From Actinomadura physcomitrii (GTDB lineage Bacteria > Actinomycetota > Actinomycetes > Streptosporangiales > Streptosporangiaceae), in contig NZ_WBMS02000067.1 in assembly GCF_008923205.2 (NCBI RefSeq), positions 1 to 34,539 on the forward strand: DNA of 34,539 bases, given 5' to 3'. Both the position numbers and the translations under genes were made by a program. The notes beneath the pieces were generated by a model. It ran no database searches, was not told the origin of the DNA, and was given only the letters and a program-made list of their open reading frames with translations. This document shows, one piece after another, positions 7,806 through 17,048 of the stretch (within the stretch, counting starts at the first letter, position 1; the number at the start of each line of letters is the position of its first letter).

Positions 7806-9412
7806 CTCTTCGCGGGCTTCGCGGGTTTCTTGGGCGCCGTCCGGTGCGGCTTCGCGGCGGGCCCGTGCGGCTTCGACGGGGACTCGTACGGGCCGGTGCG
7901 CACGTACAGCGTCAGCCTCCCGCCCTTGTACGTCCAGACGCGGGCGATCCGCCAGGGGCCGGTGGCCCGGACCATCAGCCGGCGCCGCACCACCAGGGGC
8001 CCCGGGCGCTTGCCGAGCGACCGGCTGCCCATCACCCACAGGCGCTGCGCCCGGCTGAGGGGGGCGCGCAGCTCGTTCGGAAACTTGTCCCGGCCCGTGA
8101 TGGTGCCCGCGCGCACCGGGTCCTCGGCCATCCCGACGTCGTCGAGCCGGCCGAACGCGCCCGGGTAGGCGGCGGCGTCCCAGCGCACGACGGCGCCGAG
8201 GTAGAGGATCGCGTCCCCCCGGTGCGCCTCGCGGCGGACGACGTCGGCGGGCGTGCGCAGGTCGTCCAGCTTCGCGTCCTGCCGCCGGGCGGCCAGATGG
8301 GTGGGCACCGACGCCGCGACCAGCGCGACCGCCACCGCCGCCGCGAGCAGGGCGCCCGCGGGAGGACGGCCGGCGCCCGCGAGCAGCGCGAGGCCCGCGC
8401 CGGTGAGCAGGGACAGCGCGGGCAGGCAGAACAGCACGTACCGGTCGATGAACATGGGGTCGGCCACCAGCGACACGGCGATCAGCACCGCCGGAGGCAG
8501 CAGCAGCCACGGCACCGCGACGGCGATGAGGGACGCGCCGGAGTCCTTGCCGCGCGCCCGGAAGCCCGCGACGGCGCCGGCCACCGCCAGTGCCAGGATC
8601 GGCACGACCAGCCATTGGTTGCCGGTCATGAACTTCAGGAGCCGCCACACGGTGATCAGCTTCGGCTTCGGCAGCCAGTTGACCTGGTCGGACTGGCTCT
8701 GCGCGGCCAGCACGAACGGGATCAGGGCGGCGCCGGCGAGGCCGCCGCAGACCGGCCACCGCAGCCACGTCCGGGGCGCCTTGCCCCGTGTCGCCAGCAG
8801 CGTGACGCCGTGCGCCGGGAGCAGCAGCAGGGCGTCGAGGTTGAGGAGGCCGAGGACCGCGACCGCGACGCCGTAGCCCGCGAACCAGCGCCACGGATGC
8901 CGCCCTCCCGGGCCGGCGCCCCGGACGAGCAGGTAGGTGGCGAGCACCGCCACCGCCGTCACCATGGCGTACGAGCGGGCCTCGATCGCGTACTTGGAGG
9001 CGGCGACGGAGACCGCGTAGGCGAGCCCGGCGAACAGCCCCGCGAGCGGGCCCGCGCAGCGCCGCCCGATCAGCACGGTCCCGGCGGCGGCGGCCGCGGT
9101 GGCCAGCGCGCTCGGCAACCGCAGCGCCACCTCGCCGTCGCCGAAGACCAGCACCCACGGCCGCATGATCAGGTAGTAGAGGGCGTGGACGAGGTCGAGA
9201 TGGTGGAAGACGCGCAGCATCTGCCCGGCGGGCCGGCCGGTCACGCTGACCGTGGCCGCCTCGTCCAGCCAGAACGCCGGGCCGCCGATCCCCGCGACGG
9301 TGACGGCCAGCGCCGCGACCGCCGCGGCCAGCGGCGCCGCCGGCCCGGCGAGCCACCGCGCGCGCCGGTGGGCCTCGTCCCGGGTGGGACTATCGAGGGC
9401 GAGGCGCGTCAT
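7802..9412 (-). CDS. GT39-like polytopic membrane glycosyltransferase
   Basis: This GT-C-fold enzyme of 536 aa has many hydrophobic helices, typical of ArnT/PMT-like proteins that move a sugar from a polyprenyl phosphate outside the membrane. The first loop after TM1 has FWLDEAATV, giving the acidic pair Asp50-Glu51 expected at the GT39 active site. The motif DLVHALYYLIMRPW in the same loop also fits the family. The C-terminus is a basic, Lys/Pro/Ala-rich tail (SPSKPHGPAAKP and on). The start ATG 9412 lies inside the GT2 gene (23-bp overlap), so the two are translationally coupled at the end of a four-gene minus operon. The acceptor could be the exported galactan or a protein; sugar and acceptor are inference only. 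Confidence 0.88.
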   Translation of the reverse strand: MTRLALDSPTRDEAHRRARWLAGPAAPLAAAVAALAVTVAGIGGPAFWLDEAATVSVTGRPAGQMLRVFHHLDLVHALYYLIMRPWVLVFGDGEVALRLPSALATAAAAAGTVLIGRRCAGPLAGLFAGLAYAVSVAASKYAIEARSYAMVTAVAVLATYLLVRGAGPGGRHPWRWFAGYGVAVAVLGLLNLDALLLLPAHGVTLLATRGKAPRTWLRWPVCGGLAGAALIPFVLAAQSQSDQVNWLPKPKLITVWRLLKFMTGNQWLVVPILALAVAGAVAGFRARGKDSGASLIAVAVPWLLLPPAVLIAVSLVADPMFIDRYVLFCLPALSLLTGAGLALLAGAGRPPAGALLAAAVAVALVAASVPTHLAARRQDAKLDDLRTPADVVRREAHRGDAILYLGAVVRWDAAAYPGAFGRLDDVGMAEDPVRAGTITGRDKFPNELRAPLSRAQRLWVMGSRSLGKRPGPLVVRRRLMVRATGPWRIARVWTYKGGRLTLYVRTGPYESPSKPHGPAAKPHRTAPKKPAKPAKS

Positions 9413-10337
9413 CGGGAAGTACCTCCAGGCCGGCCTCGCGCAGCAGGTCGGCGGTCGGTCTCGGACGGCTGAGCAGCCCTTCGCGGACGCCGCGCGCCAG
9501 GGCGCGGCGCAGCACGGCGCGGTCCCGGGATCCGGCGAAGGTGCGGGCCCAGCGCCGCAGCGTCGACCCGGCGTACAGCACCCGCTCCGCCGGGGCGAGC
9601 CCGCGGCTGCCGGCGAACAGCCAGATCTTGTTGCGGACCTCGAAGTAGAAGCGGTCGCCCGGATCGGCGTCGGTCGACCCGAACGTCCTGGTCTTGTGCA
9701 CCACGACGCTGTCGCGGCAGACCAGCCCGCGGCGGCCGCGCAGCAGCCGCATGGTGAACTCGAAGTCGTCGTTCCACAGGAAGTAGTCGGCGATCGGCAG
9801 CCCGCGCTCGCGGACCCGCGCCGCGTCCACCAGGATCGACACGAACGAGGCGGAGCGGACGGGATAGCCGTTCACCGCCTCGGCCCGCGCGCGCTCCGCG
9901 GCGGACGCCCGGGGCTTCTGCCGCGGGGTGTTCATCGGGTGGTCGCGGCCGTCCGTCCACACGACCCGGCTGCCGACCAGCACCGGCGCCTCCGCGCCGT
10001 CCCCGCCGTCGCCCGCCGCCCTCAGCAGCGCGTCGAGCGCGCCCGGCTCGGGGACGGTGTCGTCGTCCATCAGCCAGAGCCAGTCGGCGCCGCCCCTGAG
10101 GGCCTGCGCGATGCCCGCCGCGAAACCGCCCGCGCCGCCGGTGTTGCGCGACAGCTCCAGCAGCTCGGCCTCCGGGAACCGGGCCCGCACCATGTCCGCG
10201 GTGCCGTCGCCGGACGCGTTGTCCACCACGACGACCCGGTCCGGCGGGCGGGTCTGCGCGCCGAGGGCGGCGAGCGCCTCGGCCAGCAGCGAGATCCGGT
10301 TGTAGGTGACGACCACCGCCGCGACGACCGGGCTCAT
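9390..10337 (-). CDS. GT2 glycosyltransferase, GlfT1/rhamnosyltransferase-like
   Basis: This is a 315-aa GT-A enzyme starting at ATG 10337, whose ATGA overlaps the stop of the upstream sulfotransferase gene. The frame stays open far upstream, but that part lies over the sulfotransferase gene and is not used. N-terminal VVVTYNR and VVVVDNASGDGT bind the nucleotide sugar. LMDDDTVPEPGA (Asp91-93) is the metal-binding DxD. NTGGAGGFAAGI and the later FLWNDDFEFTMRL are shared features of the family containing mycobacterial GlfT1 and related rhamnosyl/galactofuranosyl transferases. Given glf and a glfT2-like gene in the divergent operon, it could add the first galactofuranose units of a lipid-linked galactan. 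No membrane segment is seen, so it is cytoplasmic or peripheral. Confidence 0.88.
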   Translation of the reverse strand: MSPVVAAVVVTYNRISLLAEALAALGAQTRPPDRVVVVDNASGDGTADMVRARFPEAELLELSRNTGGAGGFAAGIAQALRGGADWLWLMDDDTVPEPGALDALLRAAGDGGDGAEAPVLVGSRVVWTDGRDHPMNTPRQKPRASAAERARAEAVNGYPVRSASFVSILVDAARVRERGLPIADYFLWNDDFEFTMRLLRGRRGLVCRDSVVVHKTRTFGSTDADPGDRFYFEVRNKIWLFAGSRGLAPAERVLYAGSTLRRWARTFAGSRDRAVLRRALARGVREGLLSRPRPTADLLREAGLEVLPDDAPRPR

Positions 10338-11527
10338 CGGCCCATGCCCGCCCGGCGGACGGCCCGGCGCAGCGCCGGCGCGGGCTGGGCGGACGCGACC
10401 TCCAGCAGCCTGCCGAGGCCCTCCTGCACCCCGGTGAGGTCGGCGCGCAGCTGCGCGAGCCCGACCCGCTCCCGCGCCTGCGAGAGCCGCTCCAGCAGGT
10501 GCACGATCACGTTCGTCGCCGCCTCGGCGACCTCGGACTCGGGCAGGTCGCGGGGCTGCAGCGCGGTCGCGGGACCGCGGGCGGAGGTCAGCTCGTCCAG
10601 GTCGCCGTGCACCCGGTACCCGGCGACGCGCAGCGCGGCGACGATCTGGCGGGTGCGCTGCGCCGCCCAGGCGGCGTGCTCGGGCGGCAGGCCCATCGGC
10701 GCCCGCCCGCCCGGCCCGGCTGCCGCGGCGAAGGCGCCGCCGGTGAGGTGGGCGCCGACGATCCGCTCGTAGTCGCCGCCGAGCGCCGGGGCGAGCCGGA
10801 CGTTGAGCCGGCGCAGCAGCTCGGCCTCCAGTACCGACAGCGGCTCGCCCTCCGGGACGCCGGCCGTCTCGCACGCGTCCGGCTCGATGCCGGAGACCTC
10901 GCAGAACCGGGTCCACAGCAGCCCGGGCCGCTCGCCCGGCGCCGGGAGGGTGACGACGTGGATCCGCTCGCGGGGGACCGCCGCCTCCCACGTCCGCAGC
11001 ACCCGGACGGGGTCGTGCAGCCCCCAGAACATCTCGCCGAACGGCTCGGGCGCGTCGATGCCGTGCTCGATGAGGTCGCCGACGAACTGCCCGAACGGGA
11101 TGGTGTGGGTGTGCCGGATCTGCTCCTGCCAGTCGAGGACGAGCTGGGTGCCGAGGTCGCGGGTGACGAACACGACGTGCACGTCCGCGTCGCCGAACGA
11201 CTCGACGGCCCGCTTCGCCTGCTCCTCGGTGGCGCCGCCCAGCAGCTCCTGCGACAGGACGACGCGGTCCCCGTGCCATTCGCGGGCGCGCTTGGCGACG
11301 CGGTTCCACGCCCCGTCCCAGGCGGGGTCGCGGTGCCCGCCCCAGGTCATCTCGCGCAGGTCCATCACGGCGCCGAAGTGCTCCAGCGGCCCGGTGACGG
11401 GGTAGCGGACGCCGGCCGCGCCGAGGCGCCGCTGGTTCTCCCAGAGCACGCGCTGCAGGAACGCCCCGCCCGCCGTCGGCGCGCCGACGTGGAGGTAGAC
11501 GGCCTTGCCGGTCTCCGGTGGGGTCAT
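10334..11527 (-). CDS. Sulfotransferase-family protein with altered PAPS loop
   Basis: This 397-aa protein is paralogous to its upstream neighbour: both start with a short tail, then YLHVGA, and both have VHVVF(V/T)(T/V)RDL followed by W-Q-E. In PAPS-dependent sulfotransferases the 5'-phosphosulfate loop reads KSGTT; here the same place reads TAGGA (residues 19-23), so the catalytic Lys and the Ser/Thr hydroxyls are missing. The start ATG 11527 follows the preceding stop by seven bases, with GAGGTGA as ribosome site. It may be an inactive partner or may use another donor. It sits second in the minus operon, overlapping the GT2 gene by ATGA. Confidence 0.78.
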   Translation of the reverse strand: MTPPETGKAVYLHVGAPTAGGAFLQRVLWENQRRLGAAGVRYPVTGPLEHFGAVMDLREMTWGGHRDPAWDGAWNRVAKRAREWHGDRVVLSQELLGGATEEQAKRAVESFGDADVHVVFVTRDLGTQLVLDWQEQIRHTHTIPFGQFVGDLIEHGIDAPEPFGEMFWGLHDPVRVLRTWEAAVPRERIHVVTLPAPGERPGLLWTRFCEVSGIEPDACETAGVPEGEPLSVLEAELLRRLNVRLAPALGGDYERIVGAHLTGGAFAAAAGPGGRAPMGLPPEHAAWAAQRTRQIVAALRVAGYRVHGDLDELTSARGPATALQPRDLPESEVAEAATNVIVHLLERLSQARERVGLAQLRADLTGVQEGLGRLLEVASAQPAPALRRAVRRAGMGR

Positions 11528-11534
11528 GTGTCGG

Positions 11535-12863
11535 TCACCTCGGGGTCGTCTCTGCGGCGCCGGTCCCCCCGGCGGCCTGCCTGCGTTCCTCTTGCACCTG
11601 CCAGTACGCCTCGCGGAAGCGGGCGACCACGGCGTGGCGCTCGCTCAGGGTCCGGACGGCGCGCTTCACCACCGGGACCGTTCCGTCCTTGAGGGCGTCG
11701 ACGCGCTCGCGCAGCGCGCGGGCGTCGGCGACGAGCAGGTCGAGCAGCTCGGGCGTGCCGAGCCCGGCGTCGGGGAGCCGCGCGATCTCCGCCTCGCACT
11801 CGTCGATCCGGCGCAGCACCGCCGCGACGGCGTCGCCGCTCGCGTCGGTGATGTCCGCCCAGCAGGGGTCGTCGGGGTGCCGGCGGCCGTCCGCGGGGGC
11901 GGGCGCCGGCACCAGCTCGTCCAGGTCGCCGATCAGGTCGTAGCCGGTGCCGGACAGCGCCTCGACCATCCGCTCGGCGCGTTCCACGGCCCACGCGTGG
12001 TCCTCGGCGGGCAGCGGGATGCGGATGGTGTTCTCCCGCCTGGTCAGCACGGACTGCGCGAGGTGGTGCTTCATCTCCTCGTTGTAGAAGTGCCAGTCGG
12101 CGCTCTCGCGGTCGAGGGCCCGGTTCAGGCGGAGCAGCAGCTGCGTCTCCGGCAGCCCGAGCGACGGGTTGGCGAACCCGGCGTTCGGGTCGCAGGTGTC
12201 CGGCGGAAGGCCGAGCGCCTGGCAGAACCGCCGCCACAGCAGGTCGCGGGGGGCGCCGGGGCGCGGGAGCGTCACCACGTGGACGTGCTCGGGCGGCAGG
12301 TGCTCGCCCCAGCGGGCGAGGATCTCGACCGGGTCCTGGAGCCCCCAGAACAGCCGGGCGACCTTGGACGCCCGCCAGTCCGGGCGCCGCAGCGCCGCCA
12401 TGAACTGGGCGAACGTGGTGGTCCAGCGGTTCTTGACGTCCTCCTGCCAGTGCGCGGGGATCTGCCGGGCGAGGTCGCGGACGGTGAAGACGACGTGCAC
12501 CTCGGCGAAGTCGAGGTCGGCGAGGGCGCGCTTCACGTGCGCGCGGAACGCGGGCGCGAACAGCTCCTGCGAGATGATCGTGGTGCCGCTCCAGCCGCGG
12601 GCCTCCTCGACCAGCCGGGTCCAGGCGCCGTCGATGAGCGGGTCGGACGCGGTGCCGAAGAACGCCTGCCGGAGGTCGAACGCGGCGCGGACGTGCTCGG
12701 CCTCGTCGTAGCCCGGGTAGAGGAAGCCGGCCTCGCGCAGGCGTTCGCGGTTGTGCCACAGAATGTTCTGCAGGTACGTGGTCCCGCTCTTGGCCGCTCC
12801 CACGTGGAGGTACACCACGGGACGCGGCGAGCGCGCGGGCGCGCCCGGTGAAGGTGCCGCCAC
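11535..12863 (-). CDS. PAPS-dependent sulfotransferase
   Basis: Family: cytosolic-type sulfotransferase (P-loop-like fold), about 442 aa. I choose GTG 12863 because AGGA lies five bases upstream and the frame before it (to 12965) runs through the divergent promoter region. VVYLHVGAAKSGTTYLQ holds a complete 5'-phosphosulfate loop, with Lys25, Ser26, Gly27, Thr28 and Thr29. VHVVFTVRDLARQIPAHWQE is the 3'-phosphate binding region with its conserved Arg. Expected activity is transfer of sulfate from PAPS to a hydroxyl of a carbohydrate or lipid. As first gene of an operon with two glycosyltransferases, and opposite a galactofuranan operon, a glycan acceptor is likely. No PAPS synthesis genes are in the window. 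Confidence 0.85.
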   Translation of the reverse strand: MAAPSPGAPARSPRPVVYLHVGAAKSGTTYLQNILWHNRERLREAGFLYPGYDEAEHVRAAFDLRQAFFGTASDPLIDGAWTRLVEEARGWSGTTIISQELFAPAFRAHVKRALADLDFAEVHVVFTVRDLARQIPAHWQEDVKNRWTTTFAQFMAALRRPDWRASKVARLFWGLQDPVEILARWGEHLPPEHVHVVTLPRPGAPRDLLWRRFCQALGLPPDTCDPNAGFANPSLGLPETQLLLRLNRALDRESADWHFYNEEMKHHLAQSVLTRRENTIRIPLPAEDHAWAVERAERMVEALSGTGYDLIGDLDELVPAPAPADGRRHPDDPCWADITDASGDAVAAVLRRIDECEAEIARLPDAGLGTPELLDLLVADARALRERVDALKDGTVPVVKRAVRTLSERHAVVARFREAYWQVQEERRQAAGGTGAAETTPR

Positions 12864-13003
12864 CGCATTCCTTGAGTACTTGTACGTCCGCCGATGGAAC
12901 AGCGGGTATCTTAGCCGTGCATCTGCACCATTGGCGCAGTTTGTCCTCAGGGCTTCCGGCCCCATCCCTGCCCGTCCCCCCGCATGGAGATGGACGTCCT
13001 CCA
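12864..13003. promoter_or_regulatory. Divergent promoter region of the two glycan operons
   Basis: This 140-bp gap separates the sulfotransferase operon from glf. On the minus strand TAAGAT (12913-12908) is a fair -10 match, giving a leader of roughly 35-40 bases to GTG 12863; no good -35 is seen. On the plus strand ATGGAGATGGACGTCCTCCA (12984-13003) encodes the seven residues MEMDVLQ and its stop TGA overlaps the GTG of glf, so it could be a tiny coupled leader ORF or merely a spaced ribosome site. Confidence 0.35.
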
Positions 13004-14179
13004 GTGAACGTTGATCTTGTCGTTGTCGGCACGGGGTTCTTCGGGCTCACCGTGGCCGAACGCTGCGCGACCGAGCTCGGACTGCGCGTGCTCGTCCTGG
13101 ACCGCCGCGACCACATCGGCGGCAACGCCTACAGCGAGCCCGAGCCGGAGACCGGCATCGAGATCCACCGCTACGGCGCGCACCTCTTCCACACCTCCAA
13201 CGAGCGGGTGTGGGACTACGTCAACCGGTTCACGAAGTTCACCGGCTACCAGCACCGCGTCTACTCGACCTTCAAGGGCCGCGTCTACCCGATGCCGATC
13301 AACCTCGGCACGGTCTGCGAGTACTTCGGCCGCGTCATGTCCCCGGACGAGGCGCGCGAGCTGATCGCCGGGCAGGCGGGGCTCCCCGGCGGCGCCGAGC
13401 CCCGCAACCTGGAGGAGAAGGCGATCTCGCTGATCGGGCGCCCGCTCTACGAGGCGTTCGTGCGCGGCTACACGGCGAAGCAGTGGCAGACCGACCCCCG
13501 CGACCTGCCCGCCGAGATCATCACGCGGCTGCCCGTGCGGTACACGTTCGACAACCGGTACTTCAACGACACATACGAGGGCCTGCCCGTCGACGGGTAC
13601 ACCGCCTGGCTGGAGCGGATGGCCGACCACCCGAACATCGAGGTGCGGCTGAACACCGACTTCTTCGACATGCGCGGCGACGTCGCGGGGCGCGTCCCGG
13701 TCGTCTACACCGGCCCGCTCGACCGCTACTTCGACTTCGCCGAGGGCGAGCTCGGCTGGCGCACGCTGGACTTCGAGACCGAGGTCCGGCCGACCGGCGA
13801 CTTCCAGGGCACCCCCGTCATGAACTACGCCGACGAGGACATCCCCTACACCCGCATCCACGAGTTCCGCCACTTCCACCCCGAGCGCGACTGGTACCCG
13901 CGCGACAAGACGGTGATCATGCGGGAGTACTCGCGGTTCGCGGCCCGCGGCGACGAGCCGTACTACCCCATCAACACCCCCGAGGACCGGGCCCGGCTGC
14001 TGCGCTACCGGGAGCTGGCCCGGGGCGAGGACGGCGTCGTGTTCGGCGGCCGCCTCGGCACCTACAAGTACCTCGACATGCACATGGCGATCGCCAGTGC
14101 GCTCAGCATGGTCGACAACCGGCTGCGGCCCCACTTCACCGAGGGCGCCCGCCTGGTCAGCGGAGGAGCGGACGAGTGA
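13004..14179 (+). CDS. glf: UDP-galactopyranose mutase
   Basis: This flavoenzyme converts UDP-galactopyranose to UDP-galactofuranose, the donor for galactan synthesis, in the cytoplasm. The 391-aa length is normal. Start GTG 13004 gives MNVDLVVVGTGFFGLT with the FAD-binding GxGxxG at the very N-terminus. VLDRRDHIGGNAYSE, YGAHLFHTSN and VYPMPINL are signature stretches of Glf. Near the C-terminus GRLGTYKYLDMHMAIASAL is the conserved flavin/substrate segment. Its TGA overlaps the next start (GTGA at 14176-14179), so it is coupled to the galactofuranosyltransferase. Confidence 0.96.
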   Translation: MNVDLVVVGTGFFGLTVAERCATELGLRVLVLDRRDHIGGNAYSEPEPETGIEIHRYGAHLFHTSNERVWDYVNRFTKFTGYQHRVYSTFKGRVYPMPINLGTVCEYFGRVMSPDEARELIAGQAGLPGGAEPRNLEEKAISLIGRPLYEAFVRGYTAKQWQTDPRDLPAEIITRLPVRYTFDNRYFNDTYEGLPVDGYTAWLERMADHPNIEVRLNTDFFDMRGDVAGRVPVVYTGPLDRYFDFAEGELGWRTLDFETEVRPTGDFQGTPVMNYADEDIPYTRIHEFRHFHPERDWYPRDKTVIMREYSRFAARGDEPYYPINTPEDRARLLRYRELARGEDGVVFGGRLGTYKYLDMHMAIASALSMVDNRLRPHFTEGARLVSGGADE

Positions 14180-16170
14180 CAGCACGATTCGACGGCGGCG
14201 AGGCGCCGCTGCGCACCCTGCAGCGCGTCGTCCTGCCGGTCGGCCGCGACCTGGACGTCCTCGCCCTGTACGTGGAGGGGCAGATCGTCCGGGGCGCGGA
14301 GGCCCTCGCCGAGGAGACCGCGGTCGAGGCCGGCATCGGCGACCGCCCCGCCGCCGAGGGCGCCGCCGGGCGCGCCGACAGCGTGGGCCGCCGCGCGGTC
14401 GTCGTCCCGGTCGGGCAGCGGGTGTCGTTCGCGACGTACTTCAACGCCTTCCCCGCCGGGTACTGGCGCCGCTGGACGCACGTGGACGACGCCGTCCTGC
14501 GGGTCCGGCTGCGCGGCGACGCCACCGTCATCGTCTACCGGTCCAGCGCCAAGGGCCACGTGCACCGCGTCGCGTCCGTCCGGGTGGACTGCGAGTCGGC
14601 GGAGGAGCGCACGTTCGACCTGCCGCTCCAGCCGTTCGTGGACGGCGGCTGGTACTGGTTCGACGTGCTCGCCGGCGAGCGCACGGCGGTGCTGGAGCGC
14701 GCCGAGTGGTGCGCGGCGGCGCCCGAGGTGACCCGGCAGGGCACCGTCAGCATCGGCATCACCACCTACAACCGGCCCGCGTTCTGCGTGGAGCAGCTCC
14801 TCGCGCTCGGCGAGGCCCCGGAGGTGCTGGACGTCGTCGACGAGATCTTCGTCGTCGACCAGGGCACCGATCGGATCGAGGACCACCCCGACTTCGCCGC
14901 GGCCGCCGACGGGCTCGGCGGCCGGCTGCGCGTCATCGACCAGGGCAACCTCGGCGGCTCCGGCGGGTTCTCGCGGGCGATGGACGAGACGGTCCGCGCC
15001 GGCCGCAGCGACTACGTCCTGCTGCTGGACGACGACGTGGTGACCGAGACCGAGGGCGTGCTGCGCGCGGTCGCGTTCGCCGACCACGCCAAGACGCCGA
15101 CGATCGTCGGCGGGCACATGTTCAACCTCTACGTCCGCGGGCAGCTGCACGCCTTCGGCGAGACGATCGAGCGGTACCGCTGGTGGTGGGGCCCCGCCGC
15201 GCACACCTGGCGCGAGCACGACTTCGCGGAGGAGGGCAACACGCTGCGCGAGACGCCGTGGCTGCACCGCCGCGTCGACGCCGACTACAACGGCTGGTGG
15301 ATGTGCCTGATCCCGGTCGAGGTGATCGGCAAGATCGGGCTCTCGATGCCGATGTTCATCAAGTGGGACGACGCCGAGTACGGGGTGCGGGCGCAGGCCG
15401 CGGGCTTCCCGACGGTGTCGCTGCCCGGGGTCGCGGCCTGGCACGTCCCGTGGCAGGACAAGGACGACGGCGTCGACTGGCAGGCGTACTACCACTGGCG
15501 CAACCGGCTGGTCACCGCGCTGCTGCACTCCCCGTACGAGCACGGCGGCAACCTGCTGAAGGAGAGCTTCATCATCTCGGTGAAGCACGCGCTGGCCATG
15601 CAGTACTCCACCGCCGAGCTAATGATCATGGCGCTGGAGGACGTGCTGAAGGGCCCGGCGCACATGCACGCCGGGATGGTCACCAAGATCTCCGAGGTGC
15701 GGGCGGTGCGCGCCGGGTTCACCGACGCGCAGGCCCGCGGCAGCGTCGAGGACTTCCCGACGGTGCGGCGCAGCAAGCCGCCCAAGCGCGGCCGCAACCC
15801 CGCCCCGCCCAAGGGCCGCACCAAGGTGATCAAGACCGCGCTGAGCAGCGCGATCAAGCACCTCGGCCCGGTGGACGAGGAGGCGCTGCGCAACCCGCAG
15901 GCCGCCGTGCCGCACATCGACCAGCACTGGGGCATGCTGTCGAAGTTCGACAGCGCGCTGGTGTCGTCGGCGGACGGCACGAAGGTCCACTGGTACCAGC
16001 GCGACCCGAAGCGGTTCCGGTCCGTGATGCGGCGCAGCGGCCTGCTGCACGCGAAGCTGACCCGCGAGTGGGACGCGCTCGCCGAGCGCTACCGCGCCGC
16101 CGCGGACCAGCTCGCCTCGCCCGAGGCCTGGCGGGAGACGTTCGACGCCTCCGGATCGGCGCGCGGGTGA
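14176..16170 (+). CDS. glfT2: GlfT2-like polymerising galactofuranosyltransferase
   Basis: This 664-aa protein is close in length and layout to mycobacterial GlfT2 (about 637 aa), which extends galactan using UDP-Galf. GTG 14176 is preceded by GGAGGA at eight bases and overlaps the glf stop. The N-terminal ~180 residues look like the beta-sandwich domain. Then comes GT-A with VSIGITTYNRP, NLGGSGGFSRAM and YVLLLDDDVVTE, whose Asp triad gives the metal-binding DxD. MFIKWDDAEYG contains the Asp-Asp pair with the catalytic base, and AAWHVPW supplies the metal-binding His. The C-terminal 200 residues are helical and basic, fitting membrane-surface association. The orthology rests on motif order rather than alignment. 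In organisms without an arabinogalactan the product may be a different galactofuranan. Confidence 0.9.
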   Translation: MTARFDGGEAPLRTLQRVVLPVGRDLDVLALYVEGQIVRGAEALAEETAVEAGIGDRPAAEGAAGRADSVGRRAVVVPVGQRVSFATYFNAFPAGYWRRWTHVDDAVLRVRLRGDATVIVYRSSAKGHVHRVASVRVDCESAEERTFDLPLQPFVDGGWYWFDVLAGERTAVLERAEWCAAAPEVTRQGTVSIGITTYNRPAFCVEQLLALGEAPEVLDVVDEIFVVDQGTDRIEDHPDFAAAADGLGGRLRVIDQGNLGGSGGFSRAMDETVRAGRSDYVLLLDDDVVTETEGVLRAVAFADHAKTPTIVGGHMFNLYVRGQLHAFGETIERYRWWWGPAAHTWREHDFAEEGNTLRETPWLHRRVDADYNGWWMCLIPVEVIGKIGLSMPMFIKWDDAEYGVRAQAAGFPTVSLPGVAAWHVPWQDKDDGVDWQAYYHWRNRLVTALLHSPYEHGGNLLKESFIISVKHALAMQYSTAELMIMALEDVLKGPAHMHAGMVTKISEVRAVRAGFTDAQARGSVEDFPTVRRSKPPKRGRNPAPPKGRTKVIKTALSSAIKHLGPVDEEALRNPQAAVPHIDQHWGMLSKFDSALVSSADGTKVHWYQRDPKRFRSVMRRSGLLHAKLTREWDALAERYRAAADQLASPEAWRETFDASGSARG

Positions 16171-17045
16171 GCGCGGTCGACGCCGCCCCGCCCGCCGAAC
16201 TCCCCCCGCTGGTCGCCCCCGGCACCGACGGCGGGCTGCGGCGCGCGCTGAAGGACCGCTACCTGCTCCGCCTGCTGGTGCGCCGCGAGCTGAAGGCCCG
16301 CTACAAGGGGTCGCTGCTCGGGCTCGGCTGGTCCTACGTCCGGCCGGCGGTGCACTTCTCGGTGTACTTCTTCGTCGTCGGGGTCTTCCTCGGCATGAGC
16401 AAGCGGGTCCACCACTTCCCGGTCTACCTGTTCTCGGGGATGGTGCTGATCAACCTGTTCACCGAGACGCTGCACTCGTGCACCCGCTCGATCACCGGCA
16501 ACGCGCCGCTGATCAAGAAGGTGTTCCTGCCGCGCGAGCTGTTCCCGATGGCGTCGCTGCTGGTGTCGCTGGTGCACTTCCTGCCCGGCTTCGCCATCAT
16601 GCTGGCCGGGGCGCTGTCCTACGGGTGGCGGCCGGACCCGGCCGGGCTCGCCGCCGCCGTCCTCGCCTTCGCGATCGTTGTGGTCCTCGGGCTCGGGCTA
16701 GGGCTGCTGTGCGCGGGCGTCAACGTGTTCTTCCGCGACCTCGAGCAGGTCGTCGACATCCTGATGATCGTCATCACCTGGTCGGTGCCGATGATCTATC
16801 CGTGGGTGCACGTCCGGGATCAGGCGCCCGGCTGGGTGCTCGACCTGTACCTGGCGAACCCGCTGGTGTCGGCGGTCAGCCTGTTCCAGCGGGCGTTCTG
16901 GTACCCGACGACGCCGGAGCTCTTCGAGTTCCCGCCGCAGCTGTACGGCCGGGCCGGCGTCGCGCTCGCGGCGTCGCTGGTGGTGCTGGCGGCCGGCGTC
17001 CTGGTGTTCTCCCGTGCCCAGCAGCGATTCGCGCAGGAGTTGTAG
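16167..17045 (+). CDS. wzm: ABC-2 type polysaccharide export permease
   Basis: This 292-aa permease has about six TM helices and belongs to the Wzm/TagG group that exports undecaprenyl- or decaprenyl-linked polysaccharides. Family features are visible in RRELKARYKGSLLGLGWS near the N-terminus, ITGNAPLIKKVFLPRELFP in the middle and NVFFRDLEQVVDI before the last helices. GTG 16167 overlaps the glfT2 stop (GTGA), and no clear ribosome site is present, so coupled translation is likely. It should pair with the ATPase encoded three bases downstream to move the galactan across the membrane, like Rv3783 with Rv3781 in mycobacteria. Confidence 0.92.
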   Translation: MSAVDAAPPAELPPLVAPGTDGGLRRALKDRYLLRLLVRRELKARYKGSLLGLGWSYVRPAVHFSVYFFVVGVFLGMSKRVHHFPVYLFSGMVLINLFTETLHSCTRSITGNAPLIKKVFLPRELFPMASLLVSLVHFLPGFAIMLAGALSYGWRPDPAGLAAAVLAFAIVVVLGLGLGLLCAGVNVFFRDLEQVVDILMIVITWSVPMIYPWVHVRDQAPGWVLDLYLANPLVSAVSLFQRAFWYPTTPELFEFPPQLYGRAGVALAASLVVLAAGVLVFSRAQQRFAQEL

Positions 17046-17048
17046 GCG

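Noticed and set aside
10338..11309. N-terminal extension of the GT2 frame
   Set aside because: It lies over the sulfotransferase gene in another frame; ATG 10337 with ATGA overlap starts the GT2 fold properly at MSPVVAAVVVTYNR.
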